Counted from the stretch's first letter, positions 1 through 8,394 are shown. The stretch: 9,998 bases of DNA from an uncultured Aquimonas sp. (GCF_937888285.1 NZ_CALART010000081.1:1-9998), one strand, 5' to 3'. Notes: a model not told the origin generated them from the sequence alone. Translations and numbers: made by a program.

Positions 1-31
1 AAACCGCCGGACCCAGCCGCCAGCCAGATGG

Positions 32-63
32 CGAGTTTTTCAACGGAATAGACCCAAAGCGGA
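32..63 (+). repeat. Left copy of 32-bp inverted repeat
   Basis: This segment reads CGAGTTTTTCAACGGAATA (19 bases) followed by GACCCAAAGCGGA. The reverse complement of 9935-9966 matches it at 29 of 32 positions; the first 20 bases are identical and the differences fall at positions 52, 55 and 56. It lies 13 nt beyond the stop codon of the minus-strand recombinase. Bases 1-31 outside it share no extended match with the right outer flank. It may be an element terminus or a copy of a dispersed intergenic repeat; the sequence alone does not decide. Confidence 0.85.
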
Positions 64-76
64 ACTTCCCGAGTCT

Positions 77-700
77 TCAGATATCAGTCTGCTCGGCCAG
101 CTCGAGCGCGTCGTCCAGCTCGACGCCGAGATACCGAACGGTGCTTTCAATCTTGGTGTGACCAAGAAGAAGCTGCACCGCGCGCACGTTGTGGGTTCTT
201 CGATAGATGAGCGCCGCCTTTGTACGGCGCATTGAATGCGTGCCGTAACTCGCGTCATCGAGGCCGATATCGCGGACCCACTGATGGACGATCCGGGCGT
301 ACTGACGGGTCGTCAGGTGCAGCGAGGAATGGACCCTGCTCGGGAACAGGAAATCGCTGGCGTGCAGCTTCGAACTGGCAATCCAGTGGGAGAGTGACGT
401 CCGGGTCTGCTCAGTGATCTCGAACTGCACGGGACGCTTCGTCTTCTGCTGCATGACAACTGTCCGCGAGGCCATCTGGGATCCATGGGTCACGTCGTGG
501 ACCCGCAGTTGGAGCAAGTCGCATGCCCGCAACTTCGAATCGAGGGCCAGATTGAAGAGGGCCAGGTCACGGGTTCGGTTCGCGAGCTGGAGGCGGACCC
601 GGATCGCGTATATCTCGTTCAGCCGAAGCGGCGATTTCTGGCCGGTGAGCTTGCCCTTGTTCCAGGGGGCGTGATTGGCATTCGGGAGGGTGTTGTTCAT
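77..700 (-). CDS. Compact tyrosine recombinase/integrase (catalytic domain only)
   Basis: The 207-residue product is a tyrosine site-specific recombinase of the phage-integrase superfamily, which cuts and rejoins DNA through a covalent 3'-phosphotyrosine intermediate. All catalytic landmarks are visible: Arg58 (in SKLRACDL), Lys86 or Lys88 (QQKTKRP, beta-hairpin lysine), His155 and Arg158 (GTHSMRRT), His181 (LLLGHTKI) and nucleophile Tyr190 (TVRYLGV). Typical XerC/D-like enzymes have about 300 residues; this one starts only about 25 residues before the catalytic fold, so the N-terminal SAM-like core-binding domain is absent. The ATG at 700 is preferred because GGAGA (710-706) precedes it by 5 nt; an in-frame TTG at 712 has no such support. 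G+C is lower than in the metal genes (hand count 104/180 for 61-240), which suits acquired DNA. It points toward, and ends 13 nt from, the left repeat. Family assignment is firm; the substrate site is unknown. Confidence 0.93.
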   Translation of the reverse strand: MNNTLPNANHAPWNKGKLTGQKSPLRLNEIYAIRVRLQLANRTRDLALFNLALDSKLRACDLLQLRVHDVTHGSQMASRTVVMQQKTKRPVQFEITEQTRTSLSHWIASSKLHASDFLFPSRVHSSLHLTTRQYARIVHQWVRDIGLDDASYGTHSMRRTKAALIYRRTHNVRAVQLLLGHTKIESTVRYLGVELDDALELAEQTDI

Positions 701-705
701 GGCTT

Positions 706-710
706 TCTCC
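706..710 (-). promoter_or_regulatory. Ribosome binding site of the recombinase
   Basis: Reading the minus strand, GGAGA at 710-706 lies 5 nt before the ATG at 700-698. It decides the start in favour of a 207-residue protein over the 4-residue-longer TTG form, whose start codon overlaps the upstream edge of this site. Confidence 0.7.
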
Positions 711-802
711 AAGCCGGGATACCCATGGTGCTACTGCGCCTGAAGCGGTTGGACGCTCCCGGGGAAACTGAACCAGCACCGGGGGTGATGGAGGCAGCCG
801 AG

Positions 803-821
803 GTCAATCGGCCCGGTTGAC
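803..821. promoter_or_regulatory. 19-bp imperfect palindrome, putative operator in divergent intergenic region
   Basis: GTCAATCGGCCCGGTTGAC is an inverted repeat centred on base 812. Eight of nine base pairs match; the single exception is T808 opposite G816. It sits between the divergently oriented recombinase and metal-efflux genes. Its right arm contains most of a TTGACA hexamer (817-822), and its left arm reads TTGACC on the minus strand (807-802). A dimeric regulator bound here could block or control both directions. It could instead be a recombinase-binding core site. The palindrome is seen directly; its role is inferred. Confidence 0.5.
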
Positions 822-822
822 A
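817..822 (+). promoter_or_regulatory. Consensus -35 hexamer (TTGACA) for the metal operon
   Basis: TTGACA matches the sigma-70 -35 consensus exactly. No good -10 box lies 16-18 bp downstream. The best candidate is GGCTAT at 843-848, after 20 bp, a spacing known from MerR-type promoters, though a clear MerR operator is not evident between the hexamers. Initiation near 854 would make the first gene almost leaderless, consistent with its weak ribosome binding site. This is tentative. Confidence 0.3.
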
Positions 823-852
823 TGGACTTCCGGGCTCCCGCAGGCTATCGAC

Positions 853-1224
853 ATGCCCCGTCTCCCCGCCCGCACCCTGCGGTTCCTGCGCCTGAGCGCC
901 CTGATGCTGCTTGTCCTGAGCATCATGGCTCGGCCCATGGTGGAGCAGATGGGCGGGGTCCACGAGGTTGAACACGCCGTGCTGGCCGCTGCGGACGCTG
1001 ACCACGGCCACGACCATGCCGACCACGACCCCGCCAGCGACCCGGACCACACCAAGGGCTTCCACGGCCTCATGCACCAGGCCGAAAGCGGGGCCACCGC
1101 CGCGCCTGGCGCCTCCTGGGCGGTAGCGCTTGCGATCCCGCCGGCCGATGCCCCGCCGATGCCTGAAGCCGCGGCACCCAGGCTCGGCATTCCCGCGACA
1201 CCCTTCCGACCTCCCATCGCCTGA
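853..1224 (+). CDS. Small His-rich exported protein, CzcI-like, first gene of the operon
   Basis: This 123-residue protein precedes the czcC-type gene by 62 nt. A basic N-terminus (about 1-13) and a hydrophobic stretch (about 14-26) look like a signal peptide or anchor, placing the rest in the periplasm. Residues 37-75 hold nine histidines mixed with aspartates (HEVEH, then DHGHDHADHD, then FHGLMH), a plausible site for Zn, Co, Ni or Cu. The C-terminal third is Ala/Pro-rich and probably disordered. Small His-containing periplasmic proteins such as CzcI stand at the same place in other czc operons and are thought to modulate expression or buffer metal; similarity here is by position, size and composition only. 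The start at 853 is chosen because it begins the signal-like region; only a weak AGG (842-844) precedes it. The in-frame TTG at 817 adds 12 residues unlike a signal peptide and overlaps the -35 box. Confidence 0.7.
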   Translation: MPRLPARTLRFLRLSALMLLVLSIMARPMVEQMGGVHEVEHAVLAAADADHGHDHADHDPASDPDHTKGFHGLMHQAESGATAAPGASWAVALAIPPADAPPMPEAAAPRLGIPATPFRPPIA

Positions 1225-1286
1225 TCGACGTTCGGCCGCCCTGACGCGGCCCGCTCCCTGTCGTCCGTCGATCCCGGAGGTTTTCC

Positions 1287-2537
1287 GTGAAACTGCGTTA
1301 CCTGCTTGTCCTGGCGCTGGCCGGGACCTGCGGTTTGGTCCCCTTGGGCCACGCCGCCGAACCGTTGCGTCTTCCCGAGGCGGTCGCCCGCGCCCTGGCT
1401 GCAAACCCCGTCGTCGCCACGGAGGCGGCGCAACTCCAGGCCGTCCAGGCCCGAACCACCCGTGATGCCCTTCCTCCGCCTTACGTCGTGGGTGGCGAGT
1501 TGGAGAACGTCGCCGGCAGCGGAAGCCTGGGCGGCGCGGACTCCGCCGAGACCACGCTTCGCATCGGTCGCGTGATCGAGCTGGGTGGCAAGCAGGCTGC
1601 CCGCGAGGCCTACGGCGAGGCGCAGGTACGACAGCAGGCGCAGCGGGTCCAGCAGGCCCGCATCGATATCGCCAGCCGGGCGACGGCTCGCTTCATCGAG
1701 GTCCTCGCCGACCAGCAGCGCCTGGAGTACGCCCGGGAGCGGGTGTCCCTGGCCGAGCGTACGCGGGACGAGGTCGCCGCCTGGGTACAGGCGGCGCGAA
1801 ACCCCGAGACCGACCTTCATGCCGCCGAACTGGCGGCGGCCGAAGCCCGGCTGGAGTTCGAGCACGCCGAGCACGAGCTGGAAAGTGCCCGCATGGCGCT
1901 GGCGGCGACCTGGGGCGCATCCGCGCCCGATTTCGAGGTCGTCGAGGGTGATCTGCAGTCCTTGCCGGACGTGGAGGATTTCCCCGCGCTCGAGGCAAGG
2001 CTTCAGGAGACGCCGGAGCAATGGGCCAACCGCCTGGAGGCGGAAACCGTGGCGGCCCGTCGCCGCGTTGGTGAAGCGAGTCGCTCGCCTGACGTAAACC
2101 TCAGCCTCGGCGTCCGCCGGATCGAAGGCATCGATGACCAAGGCCTGGTGATGTCGGTATCGGTGCCGTTGGGCAGCCGACGGCGTGCGGCCTATTCCCT
2201 TGCCGAAGCCGATGCCGAGCTGGCCGCCCTCGAGGCCCGTCGGGACGCCGATCGCCTGGAGAGCCGCCAGATCCTGTTCGAAAAGGTCCAGGAGCTCCGC
2301 CACGCCCGCACCGAAATCGAGACGCTGCGCGACGCCATGCTGCCCACGGCGGAGGAGGCGGTGGCGCAGGCCCGCCGCGGCTTCGAAGCCGGGCGCTTCT
2401 CGTTCTATTCGCTGGCCCAGGCCCAGGACACGCTCTTCCGGCTCCGCGAACGCGCCGTCGAGGCCGCGACCCGATACCACTTGCTGCTGGTCCAGGTTGA
2501 ACGCCTGACCGCGAATGCCCAGGACTCCACGCCATGA
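1287..2537 (+). CDS. czcC: CzcC-type outer membrane efflux channel (TolC/OEP family)
   Basis: The 416-residue product should be the outer-membrane channel of the metal RND pump, providing the exit duct from periplasm to outside. A GTG start at 1287 is preceded by GGAGG (1276-1280) at 6-nt spacing. Residues 1-24 form a signal peptide ending GHAA just before EPLRLPEAV; Cys15 is not in a lipobox, so this is not obviously a lipoprotein. The mature chain has the two alternating long Ala/Arg/Glu-rich helical blocks typical of the outer membrane efflux protein repeat (about 25-220 and 230-410), with the opening LPEAVARALAANP and the closing GRFSFYSLAQAQDTLFRLRERAVEAATRYHLLLVQVERL characteristic of the family. 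Length fits CzcC (about 400-430). Its stop overlaps the next start by ATGA (2534-2537), so translation of the adaptor is probably coupled. Substrate cannot be deduced from this subunit. Confidence 0.92.
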   Translation: MKLRYLLVLALAGTCGLVPLGHAAEPLRLPEAVARALAANPVVATEAAQLQAVQARTTRDALPPPYVVGGELENVAGSGSLGGADSAETTLRIGRVIELGGKQAAREAYGEAQVRQQAQRVQQARIDIASRATARFIEVLADQQRLEYARERVSLAERTRDEVAAWVQAARNPETDLHAAELAAAEARLEFEHAEHELESARMALAATWGASAPDFEVVEGDLQSLPDVEDFPALEARLQETPEQWANRLEAETVAARRRVGEASRSPDVNLSLGVRRIEGIDDQGLVMSVSVPLGSRRRAAYSLAEADAELAALEARRDADRLESRQILFEKVQELRHARTEIETLRDAMLPTAEEAVAQARRGFEAGRFSFYSLAQAQDTLFRLRERAVEAATRYHLLLVQVERLTANAQDSTP

Positions 2538-3766
2538 TCCGACTGCTCACCCTGATGTTCGCCTTGCTGCTGGCCGCCTGCGGCACGGACACCCCGCACG
2601 GCGCCGCCGAGGGCGGCCACGCCGCACCCACGGCAGGCGAATTCGAACGCGGTCCGCACAATGGCCGGCTGCTGCGCGAGGGCGACTTCGCGCTGGAGAT
2701 CACCATCTTCGAGGATGGCGTGCCGCCGCAGTACCGGCTCTACGCCTACCAGGGCGGCAAGCCGCTCGATCCGGCCGCGGTGCAGGCGAAGATCGAACTC
2801 ACTCGCCTGGACGGGGAGATCAATGTCTTTGAGTTCAGCGCCGAGCAGGATCACCTCGGCAGCCCCGACACCGTCACCGAGCCGCACTCGTTCGACGTGA
2901 AGGTGAGCGCCACGTACGGCGGCCGCGACTTCAACTGGAGTTTTGCCTCCTACGAAGGCCGAACCACCATCCCCGCGGCGGCGGCGAGGGAGGCCGGCGT
3001 GGTGGTCGAGGCCGCCGGCCCCGCCACCATCCGCGACGTGGTGCCGTTGCTGGGTACGGTGGCGATGGATGACAACCGGCACGCGAGCGTGCGCGCGCGT
3101 TTCCCGGGCATCGTGCGCTCGGTGTCGGCGCAGCTGGGCCAGACGGTGAGCCCCGGCCAGGCACTGGCCACCATCGAGGCCAACGAAAGCATGCGCAGCT
3201 ATCCGGTCACGGCACCGATCGGCGGGGTGGTATTGGCGCGCAACACCAATGTCGGCGATGTCGCCGGCGACGCCGCCCTGTTCGAGATCGCCGACCTGTC
3301 CAGGGTATGGGTGGAACTCCGCGCGATCGGCAGCGATGCCGACAGGCTGGCGCCGGGCCAGGCCGTTCGCGTGCGCAGCGCGACCGGCGACACTATGGCC
3401 CAGGCAAGGATCGACACGATCCTGCCGATCGCAACCAGTGGCCAGGGCGTGATCGCCCGGGTCGTGGTTCCGAACGAAGATGGCCGCTGGCGTCCCGGCA
3501 TGACGGTCTCGGCCGAGGTGACCGTGTCGGCCCGCGAGGTCCCGCTCGCGGTCAAGGAATCCGGCCTGCAGCCGTTCCGCGACTTCACGGTCGTCTTTGC
3601 GCAGGTCGAGGACACCTATGAGGTGCGCATGCTCGAGCTGGGCGAGCGCGATGGCGACTACGCGGAAGTGCTGGGCGGGCTGAAGCCGGGCACGCCGTAC
3701 GTGTCGGGCAACAGCTTCCTAATCCGCTCGGACATCGAGAAGTCCGGCGCCAGCCACGACCACTGA
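2534..3766 (+). CDS. czcB: CzcB-type RND periplasmic adaptor (membrane fusion protein), lipoprotein
   Basis: The 410-residue product links the inner-membrane pump to the outer-membrane channel. Residues 1-16 (MIRLLTLMFALLLAAC) form a lipoprotein signal with Cys16 as the lipidated residue. Residues about 40-135 make an extra N-terminal domain (GPHNGRLLREGDFALEITIFEDG) common in CzcB-like adaptors. The lipoyl halves lie at about 190-214 (FPGIVRSVSAQLGQTVSPGQALATIE) and 223-250 (YPVTAPIGGVVLARNTNVGD), followed by beta-barrel and membrane-proximal domains. Only about nine residues (EANESMRS region) join the two lipoyl halves, so the long alpha-helical hairpin of AcrA/MexA is missing. Histidines at 22, 29 and 42 and the terminal HDH (408-410) could contact metal. 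AGGA at 2521-2524 precedes the ATG by 9 nt; the gene overlaps czcC by 4 nt, and its stop is 10 nt before the pump gene. Confidence 0.92.
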   Translation: MIRLLTLMFALLLAACGTDTPHGAAEGGHAAPTAGEFERGPHNGRLLREGDFALEITIFEDGVPPQYRLYAYQGGKPLDPAAVQAKIELTRLDGEINVFEFSAEQDHLGSPDTVTEPHSFDVKVSATYGGRDFNWSFASYEGRTTIPAAAAREAGVVVEAAGPATIRDVVPLLGTVAMDDNRHASVRARFPGIVRSVSAQLGQTVSPGQALATIEANESMRSYPVTAPIGGVVLARNTNVGDVAGDAALFEIADLSRVWVELRAIGSDADRLAPGQAVRVRSATGDTMAQARIDTILPIATSGQGVIARVVVPNEDGRWRPGMTVSAEVTVSAREVPLAVKESGLQPFRDFTVVFAQVEDTYEVRMLELGERDGDYAEVLGGLKPGTPYVSGNSFLIRSDIEKSGASHDH

Positions 3767-3776
3767 GGAGCGCGCC

Positions 3777-6700
3777 ATGCTTGAACGCATCATTCGCGCA
3801 TCCATCGCGCATCGTTGGCTCGTGCTCCTGCTGGTGCTGGCGCTGACCGCGCTGGGCCTGTGGAACTACGGGCGTCTGCCCATCGACGCGGTACCCGACA
3901 TCACCAATGTCCAGGTCCAGGTGAACACGGAGGCGCCGGGCTATTCACCGCTGGAGGCCGAGCAGCGCATCACCTTCCCGGTCGAGACGGCGCTGGCCGG
4001 CCTTGCGCGGATCGACTACACCCGGTCGATCTCGCGCTACGGATTGTCCCAGGTGACCGTCGTGTTCGAAGACGGCACGGATATCTACTTCGCCCGGCAA
4101 CAGGTGGCCGAGCGGCTGCAGCAGGCGGCATCGCAGCTGCCACCCGGCATCGAGCCGTCGCTGGGACCCGTGGCCACGGGCCTGGGCGAGATCTTCATGT
4201 ACACGGTCGAGGCCGAAGAAGGCGCGACCATGGCGGATGGGCGGCCGTGGACGCCCACCGACCTGCGCACGCTGCAGGACTGGGTGGTGCGGCCGCAGCT
4301 GCGGCACCTGGAGGGCGTGACCGAGGTCAACACCATCGGCGGCTTCACGCGCCAGATCCACATCACTCCCGACCCGGTCAAGCTGGTCGCCTACGGGCTC
4401 ACCCTGCGGGACGTGCTGGATGCGGTGGCCCGCAACAACGCCAACGTCGGTGCCGGCTACATCGAACGCGGCGGCGAGCAGTACCTGGTGCGTGTTCCCG
4501 GACAGGTGGGCGGCCTGGACGAGCTCAGGGACATCGTCGTCGCCACCCGGGACGGCCTGCCGCTGCGGTTGCGTGATGTCGCTGCGGTCGGAGAAGGCCA
4601 GGAGCTGAGGACGGGCGCGGCCACGAAGGACGGCAAGGAAGTAGTGCTCGGCACCACGTTCATGCTGATCGGAGAAAACAGCCGCGCCGTGGCCCGGCGC
4701 ACTGCCGCCAAGCTCGAGGACATCAACCAGAGCCTTCCCGCCGGCGTTCGCGCCCATGCGGTCTACGACCGCACCGATCTGGTCGACCGCACCATCGACA
4801 CCGTTCGCACCAACCTGTTCGAAGGTGCGCTGCTGGTGGTGGTGGTTCTGTTCCTGCTGCTGGGCAATATCCGGGCGGCGCTGCTCACTGCGGCGGTCAT
4901 CCCGCTGACCATGCTTTTCACGATCACCGGGATGGTGCAGAACAAGGTCTCGGCCAACCTGATGAGCCTGGGCGCGCTGGACTTCGGACTGATCGTGGAC
5001 GGCGCGGTGATCATCGTGGAGAACTGTCTTCGCCGCTTCGGCGAACGCCAGCACGCGCTGGGTCGCCTGCTGACCCGGGATGAGCGCTTCGAGCTGGCGG
5101 CCAGCGCCAGCGCCGAAGTGATCAAGCCCAGCCTGTTCGGCCTGTTCATCATCACCGCGGTCTACCTGCCCATCTTTGCGCTGTCGGGCGTGGAAGGGAA
5201 AATGTTCCACCCGATGGCGTTCACCGTGGTGATCGCGCTGACGGGTGCGATGCTGCTGTCGCTGACCTTCGTGCCGGCCGCCGTGGCGCTGTTCGTCACG
5301 GGAAAGGTTGCCGAGAAGGAGACGCGGGTGATGCGAGGCATCAGCCGCGGCTACCGGCCCCTGCTCGAGCGGGCGCTGGCCTGGCGAACCGCCGTGGTGG
5401 CGGCTGCGGCGGTGCTCGTGGTCGCCTCCGGTGGGCTGGCCACGCGGCTGGGCACGGAGTTCATTCCCAGCCTCGACGAGGGTGACATCGCCCTGCACGC
5501 GCTGCGTATCCCTGGCACGAGCCTGAGCCAGGCCATCGCGATGCAAGGTCAGCTGGAGGCCCGCATCAAGCAGTTCCCGGAGGTCGAGGAGGTGGTCGGC
5601 AAGATCGGCACGGCCGAGGTGGCCACCGATCCCATGCCCCCGTCCGTGGCCGACACCTTCATCATGCTCAAGGACCGCGACCAGTGGCCGGATCCGCGCA
5701 AGCCGCGCGCCCAGCTCATCGCCGAGCTCGAGGCTGCGGTCTGGGCCATCCCCGGCAACAACTACGAGTTCACGCAGCCGGTGCAGATGCGCATGAACGA
5801 GCTGATCGCCGGTGTCCGCGCCGAGGTCGCGATCAAACTCTACGGGGACGACCTGGCCGAACTGGCCCGCGTCGGCGAGCAGATCGAGGGCGTGGCGCAG
5901 GCCATCACCGGTGCCGCCGACGTGAAACTGGAGCAGACCACCGGCCTGCCGCTGATGAGCATCACGCCGGACCGTGCCGCCCTGGCACGCCATGGCGTCT
6001 CGGTGGACGAACTGCAGCAGGCGGTGTCGGTGGCGGTGGGCGGAGCGACCGCCGGACAGTGGTTCGAGGGCGACCGGCGCTTCGACATCGTCGTGCGGCT
6101 GCCCGAGGCGCAGCGCCAGGATCCCAAGGCACTCGCCGCCCTGCCGGTGCCGGTGCCCGAGGCGGCGGGTGGTGGCTACGTGCCGCTTGCCCAGCTGGCC
6201 AGCATCGACGTCGCGCCCGGTCCGAACCAGGTCAGCCGGGAGAATGGCAAGCGCCGGGTCGTCGTCACCGCCAACGTGCGCGGCCGCGACCTCGGTTCTT
6301 TCGTGGAGGAACTGCGCACGCGCGTGGCGGCGGACGTCGAGCTGCCCGAGGGCTACTGGATCGAGTACGGCGGCACCTTCGAGCAGCTGATCTCGGCCAG
6401 CCAGCGCCTTTCGGTGGTGGTGCCGGTGGCGCTGGCGATGATCTTCGGCCTGCTGTTCATGGCGTTTGGTTCCGGAAAGGACGCGGCGATCGTGTTCAGC
6501 GGCGTGCCCCTGGCCCTGACCGGCGGCGTGCTGGCGCTTTGGCTGCGCGACATCCCGTTTTCGATCTCCGCGGGCGTGGGCTTCATCGCACTGTCCGGCG
6601 TGGCGGTACTCAATGGCCTGGTCATGATCAGCTTCATCCGCACGCTGCGCGAACAGGGCGATCCGCTGCACGAGGCCGTGATCGATGGCGCGGTGACCCG

Positions 6701-6914
6701 CCTGCGCCCCGTGCTGATGACCGCGCTGGTGGCCAGCCTCGGCTTCCTGCCGATGGCGGTGAATGTTGGTGCCGGTGCCGAGGTCCAGAGACCACTGGCC
6801 ACGGTGGTGATCGGCGGCATCGTGTCTTCGACGCTGCTGACCCTGCTGGTGCTGCCGGCGCTGTATCGACTGGTGCACCGCCGTGACGACGCGAAGCTGG
6901 CGGCGGCCGCATGA
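3777..6914 (+). CDS. czcA: CzcA-type heavy-metal RND efflux pump (HME family)
   Basis: The 1045-residue protein is the inner-membrane proton/metal antiporter of the tripartite complex. Length, first membrane helix (about 12-30), the following LPIDAVPDITNVQVQV signature, two large periplasmic loops and two membrane blocks (about 340-530 and 865-1035) fit the HME-RND family. Residues 402-416 read DFGLIVDGAVIIVEN; Asp402, Asp408 and Glu415 match in both spacing and numbering the proton-relay acidic residues described in Cupriavidus metallidurans CzcA. This DFG-x3-DGA-x3-VEN form belongs to divalent-cation pumps (Zn/Co/Cd class) rather than the Cu/Ag CusA form. GAGGAG (3765-3770), overlapping the czcB stop, precedes the ATG by 6 nt. 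The stop overlaps an ATG in ATGA at 6911. The reading frame is intact with no missing key residue seen. Exact metal preference is inferred from the motif. Confidence 0.96.
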   Translation: MLERIIRASIAHRWLVLLLVLALTALGLWNYGRLPIDAVPDITNVQVQVNTEAPGYSPLEAEQRITFPVETALAGLARIDYTRSISRYGLSQVTVVFEDGTDIYFARQQVAERLQQAASQLPPGIEPSLGPVATGLGEIFMYTVEAEEGATMADGRPWTPTDLRTLQDWVVRPQLRHLEGVTEVNTIGGFTRQIHITPDPVKLVAYGLTLRDVLDAVARNNANVGAGYIERGGEQYLVRVPGQVGGLDELRDIVVATRDGLPLRLRDVAAVGEGQELRTGAATKDGKEVVLGTTFMLIGENSRAVARRTAAKLEDINQSLPAGVRAHAVYDRTDLVDRTIDTVRTNLFEGALLVVVVLFLLLGNIRAALLTAAVIPLTMLFTITGMVQNKVSANLMSLGALDFGLIVDGAVIIVENCLRRFGERQHALGRLLTRDERFELAASASAEVIKPSLFGLFIITAVYLPIFALSGVEGKMFHPMAFTVVIALTGAMLLSLTFVPAAVALFVTGKVAEKETRVMRGISRGYRPLLERALAWRTAVVAAAAVLVVASGGLATRLGTEFIPSLDEGDIALHALRIPGTSLSQAIAMQGQLEARIKQFPEVEEVVGKIGTAEVATDPMPPSVADTFIMLKDRDQWPDPRKPRAQLIAELEAAVWAIPGNNYEFTQPVQMRMNELIAGVRAEVAIKLYGDDLAELARVGEQIEGVAQAITGAADVKLEQTTGLPLMSITPDRAALARHGVSVDELQQAVSVAVGGATAGQWFEGDRRFDIVVRLPEAQRQDPKALAALPVPVPEAAGGGYVPLAQLASIDVAPGPNQVSRENGKRRVVVTANVRGRDLGSFVEELRTRVAADVELPEGYWIEYGGTFEQLISASQRLSVVVPVALAMIFGLLFMAFGSGKDAAIVFSGVPLALTGGVLALWLRDIPFSISAGVGFIALSGVAVLNGLVMISFIRTLREQGDPLHEAVIDGAVTRLRPVLMTALVASLGFLPMAVNVGAGAEVQRPLATVVIGGIVSSTLLTLLVLPALYRLVHRRDDAKLAAAA

Positions 6915-6939
6915 CGATTCGACCCTTGAACATGGATCC

Positions 6940-6944
6940 GGAGG
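6940..6944 (+). promoter_or_regulatory. Ribosome binding site selecting a TTG start for the HupE-like gene
   Basis: GGAGG at 6940-6944 lies 5 nt before an in-frame TTG at 6950. The upstream ATG at 6911, which overlaps the czcA stop, has no comparable site. The motif lies inside the longer reading frame, so if ATG 6911 is used this is simply coding sequence. Confidence 0.6.
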
Positions 6945-6949
6945 TCTCC

Positions 6950-7651
<702 letters not shown>

Positions 7652-7662
7652 TGAGGTCCGCC

Positions 7663-8331
7663 ATGTCTTACCCACAGTCCCCCAAACTGCCGAGCACCGC
7701 CCGACTGGTGCGGGCCACCCTGGTCTCCCTCCTGGTCGCCGCGGTGATCCTGGTCACCACCGTGCTGCCGGCCGAGTACGGCATCGATCCCACGGGCATT
7801 GGCGCCCGTCTTGGCCTGGATGCACTGCAGCCTGCGGTCGACGAACCCGCGGAACCGGCGTCGGCCGAGTCCGCAGCTGCCACCTCGGTGCCGGCGGCGT
7901 CGGCGGACGCCACGGAGGCCAACACGACGCTGGCCGCCAAGGCAGCTTCGGCCTTCGGTGCCAACGCCGGCCAGTCGCTCGACGCCGCGGCCTTCTCGGC
8001 CAGCCCCGGCGAGCTGCGCACCGATACGTTCTCGGTGACCCTCGAACCCGGCAAGGGCGCGGAAGTGAAGTCCGCCCTCAAGGCCGGCGACGGCCTGGTA
8101 TTCCGCTGGACCGCCAGCGCGGACGTCGCCGTCGACATGCATGGCGAAGCGCCCGATGCAAAAGGCACCTGGACCAGCTATGCGGTCGAAGCCGCGCAGC
8201 GCGAGGCCGCAGGCACGTTCGTGGCGGCCTTCGACGGCACCCACGGCTGGTACTGGCAGAACCGCGGGACCAAGCCCGTGACCGTCGAGATCGTGGTCAC
8301 CGGCTTCCAGCCTTCCTTGTACCGTCCCTGA
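7663..8331 (+). CDS. Single-pass membrane-anchored periplasmic protein, unknown function
   Basis: The 222-residue protein has a short basic N-tail, one membrane helix at about 18-36 and no cleavage-like site, so it is probably anchored with its bulk in the periplasm. AEYGIDPTGIGARLGL (37-52) follows the helix directly. Residues about 57-105 are an Ala/Glu/Ser-rich linker. The rest (about 115-222) looks like an all-beta domain with FSVTLEPGKGAEVKSALKAGDGLVFRW, then DMHGE, GTFVAAFDGTHGWYWQNRG and VTVEIVVTGF. Such proteins are called 'transmembrane anchor protein' in related genomes, beside CzcA and HupE genes; no biochemical role is known to me. The ATG at 7663 is preferred over that at 7651 because GAGG (7653-7656) precedes it by 6 nt. 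It starts 11 nt after the HupE-like stop, indicating co-transcription. It could be a periplasmic metal chaperone or a complex stabiliser, but this is a guess. Confidence 0.82.
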   Translation: MSYPQSPKLPSTARLVRATLVSLLVAAVILVTTVLPAEYGIDPTGIGARLGLDALQPAVDEPAEPASAESAAATSVPAASADATEANTTLAAKAASAFGANAGQSLDAAAFSASPGELRTDTFSVTLEPGKGAEVKSALKAGDGLVFRWTASADVAVDMHGEAPDAKGTWTSYAVEAAQREAAGTFVAAFDGTHGWYWQNRGTKPVTVEIVVTGFQPSLYRP

Positions 8332-8357
8332 CATCCCGTTCCATCACCGATTGTCCC

Positions 8358-8375
8358 GCGGCAGCTCGTTGCCGC
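8358..8375 (+). other. Small stem-loop between the anchor gene and the small periplasmic gene
   Basis: GCGGCA (8358-8363) pairs with TGCCGC (8370-8375) around a 6-nt loop. No T-run follows, so it is not a standard intrinsic terminator. It sits 6 nt before the AAGGAG ribosome binding site of the next gene and could tune its translation or protect mRNA ends. In DNA this GC-rich such a hairpin can also arise by chance. Confidence 0.3.
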
Positions 8376-8394
8376 CCACCCAAGGAGTAGTGCC

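Noticed and set aside
485..820. 111-residue plus-strand frame opposite the recombinase start
   Set aside because: Antisense to a clear recombinase, without a ribosome binding site or any recognised domain.
804..2480. 558-residue open frame on the minus strand antisense to the His-rich gene and czcC
   Set aside because: Low-complexity shadow frame; the plus strand has well-supported genes with ribosome binding sites and signal peptides.
3945..6878. 977-residue open frame on the minus strand antisense to czcA
   Set aside because: It is a shadow frame typical of high-GC DNA: the translation is His/Gln/Arg/Asp-rich with no domain, and the opposite strand encodes an intact, strongly recognisable RND pump.
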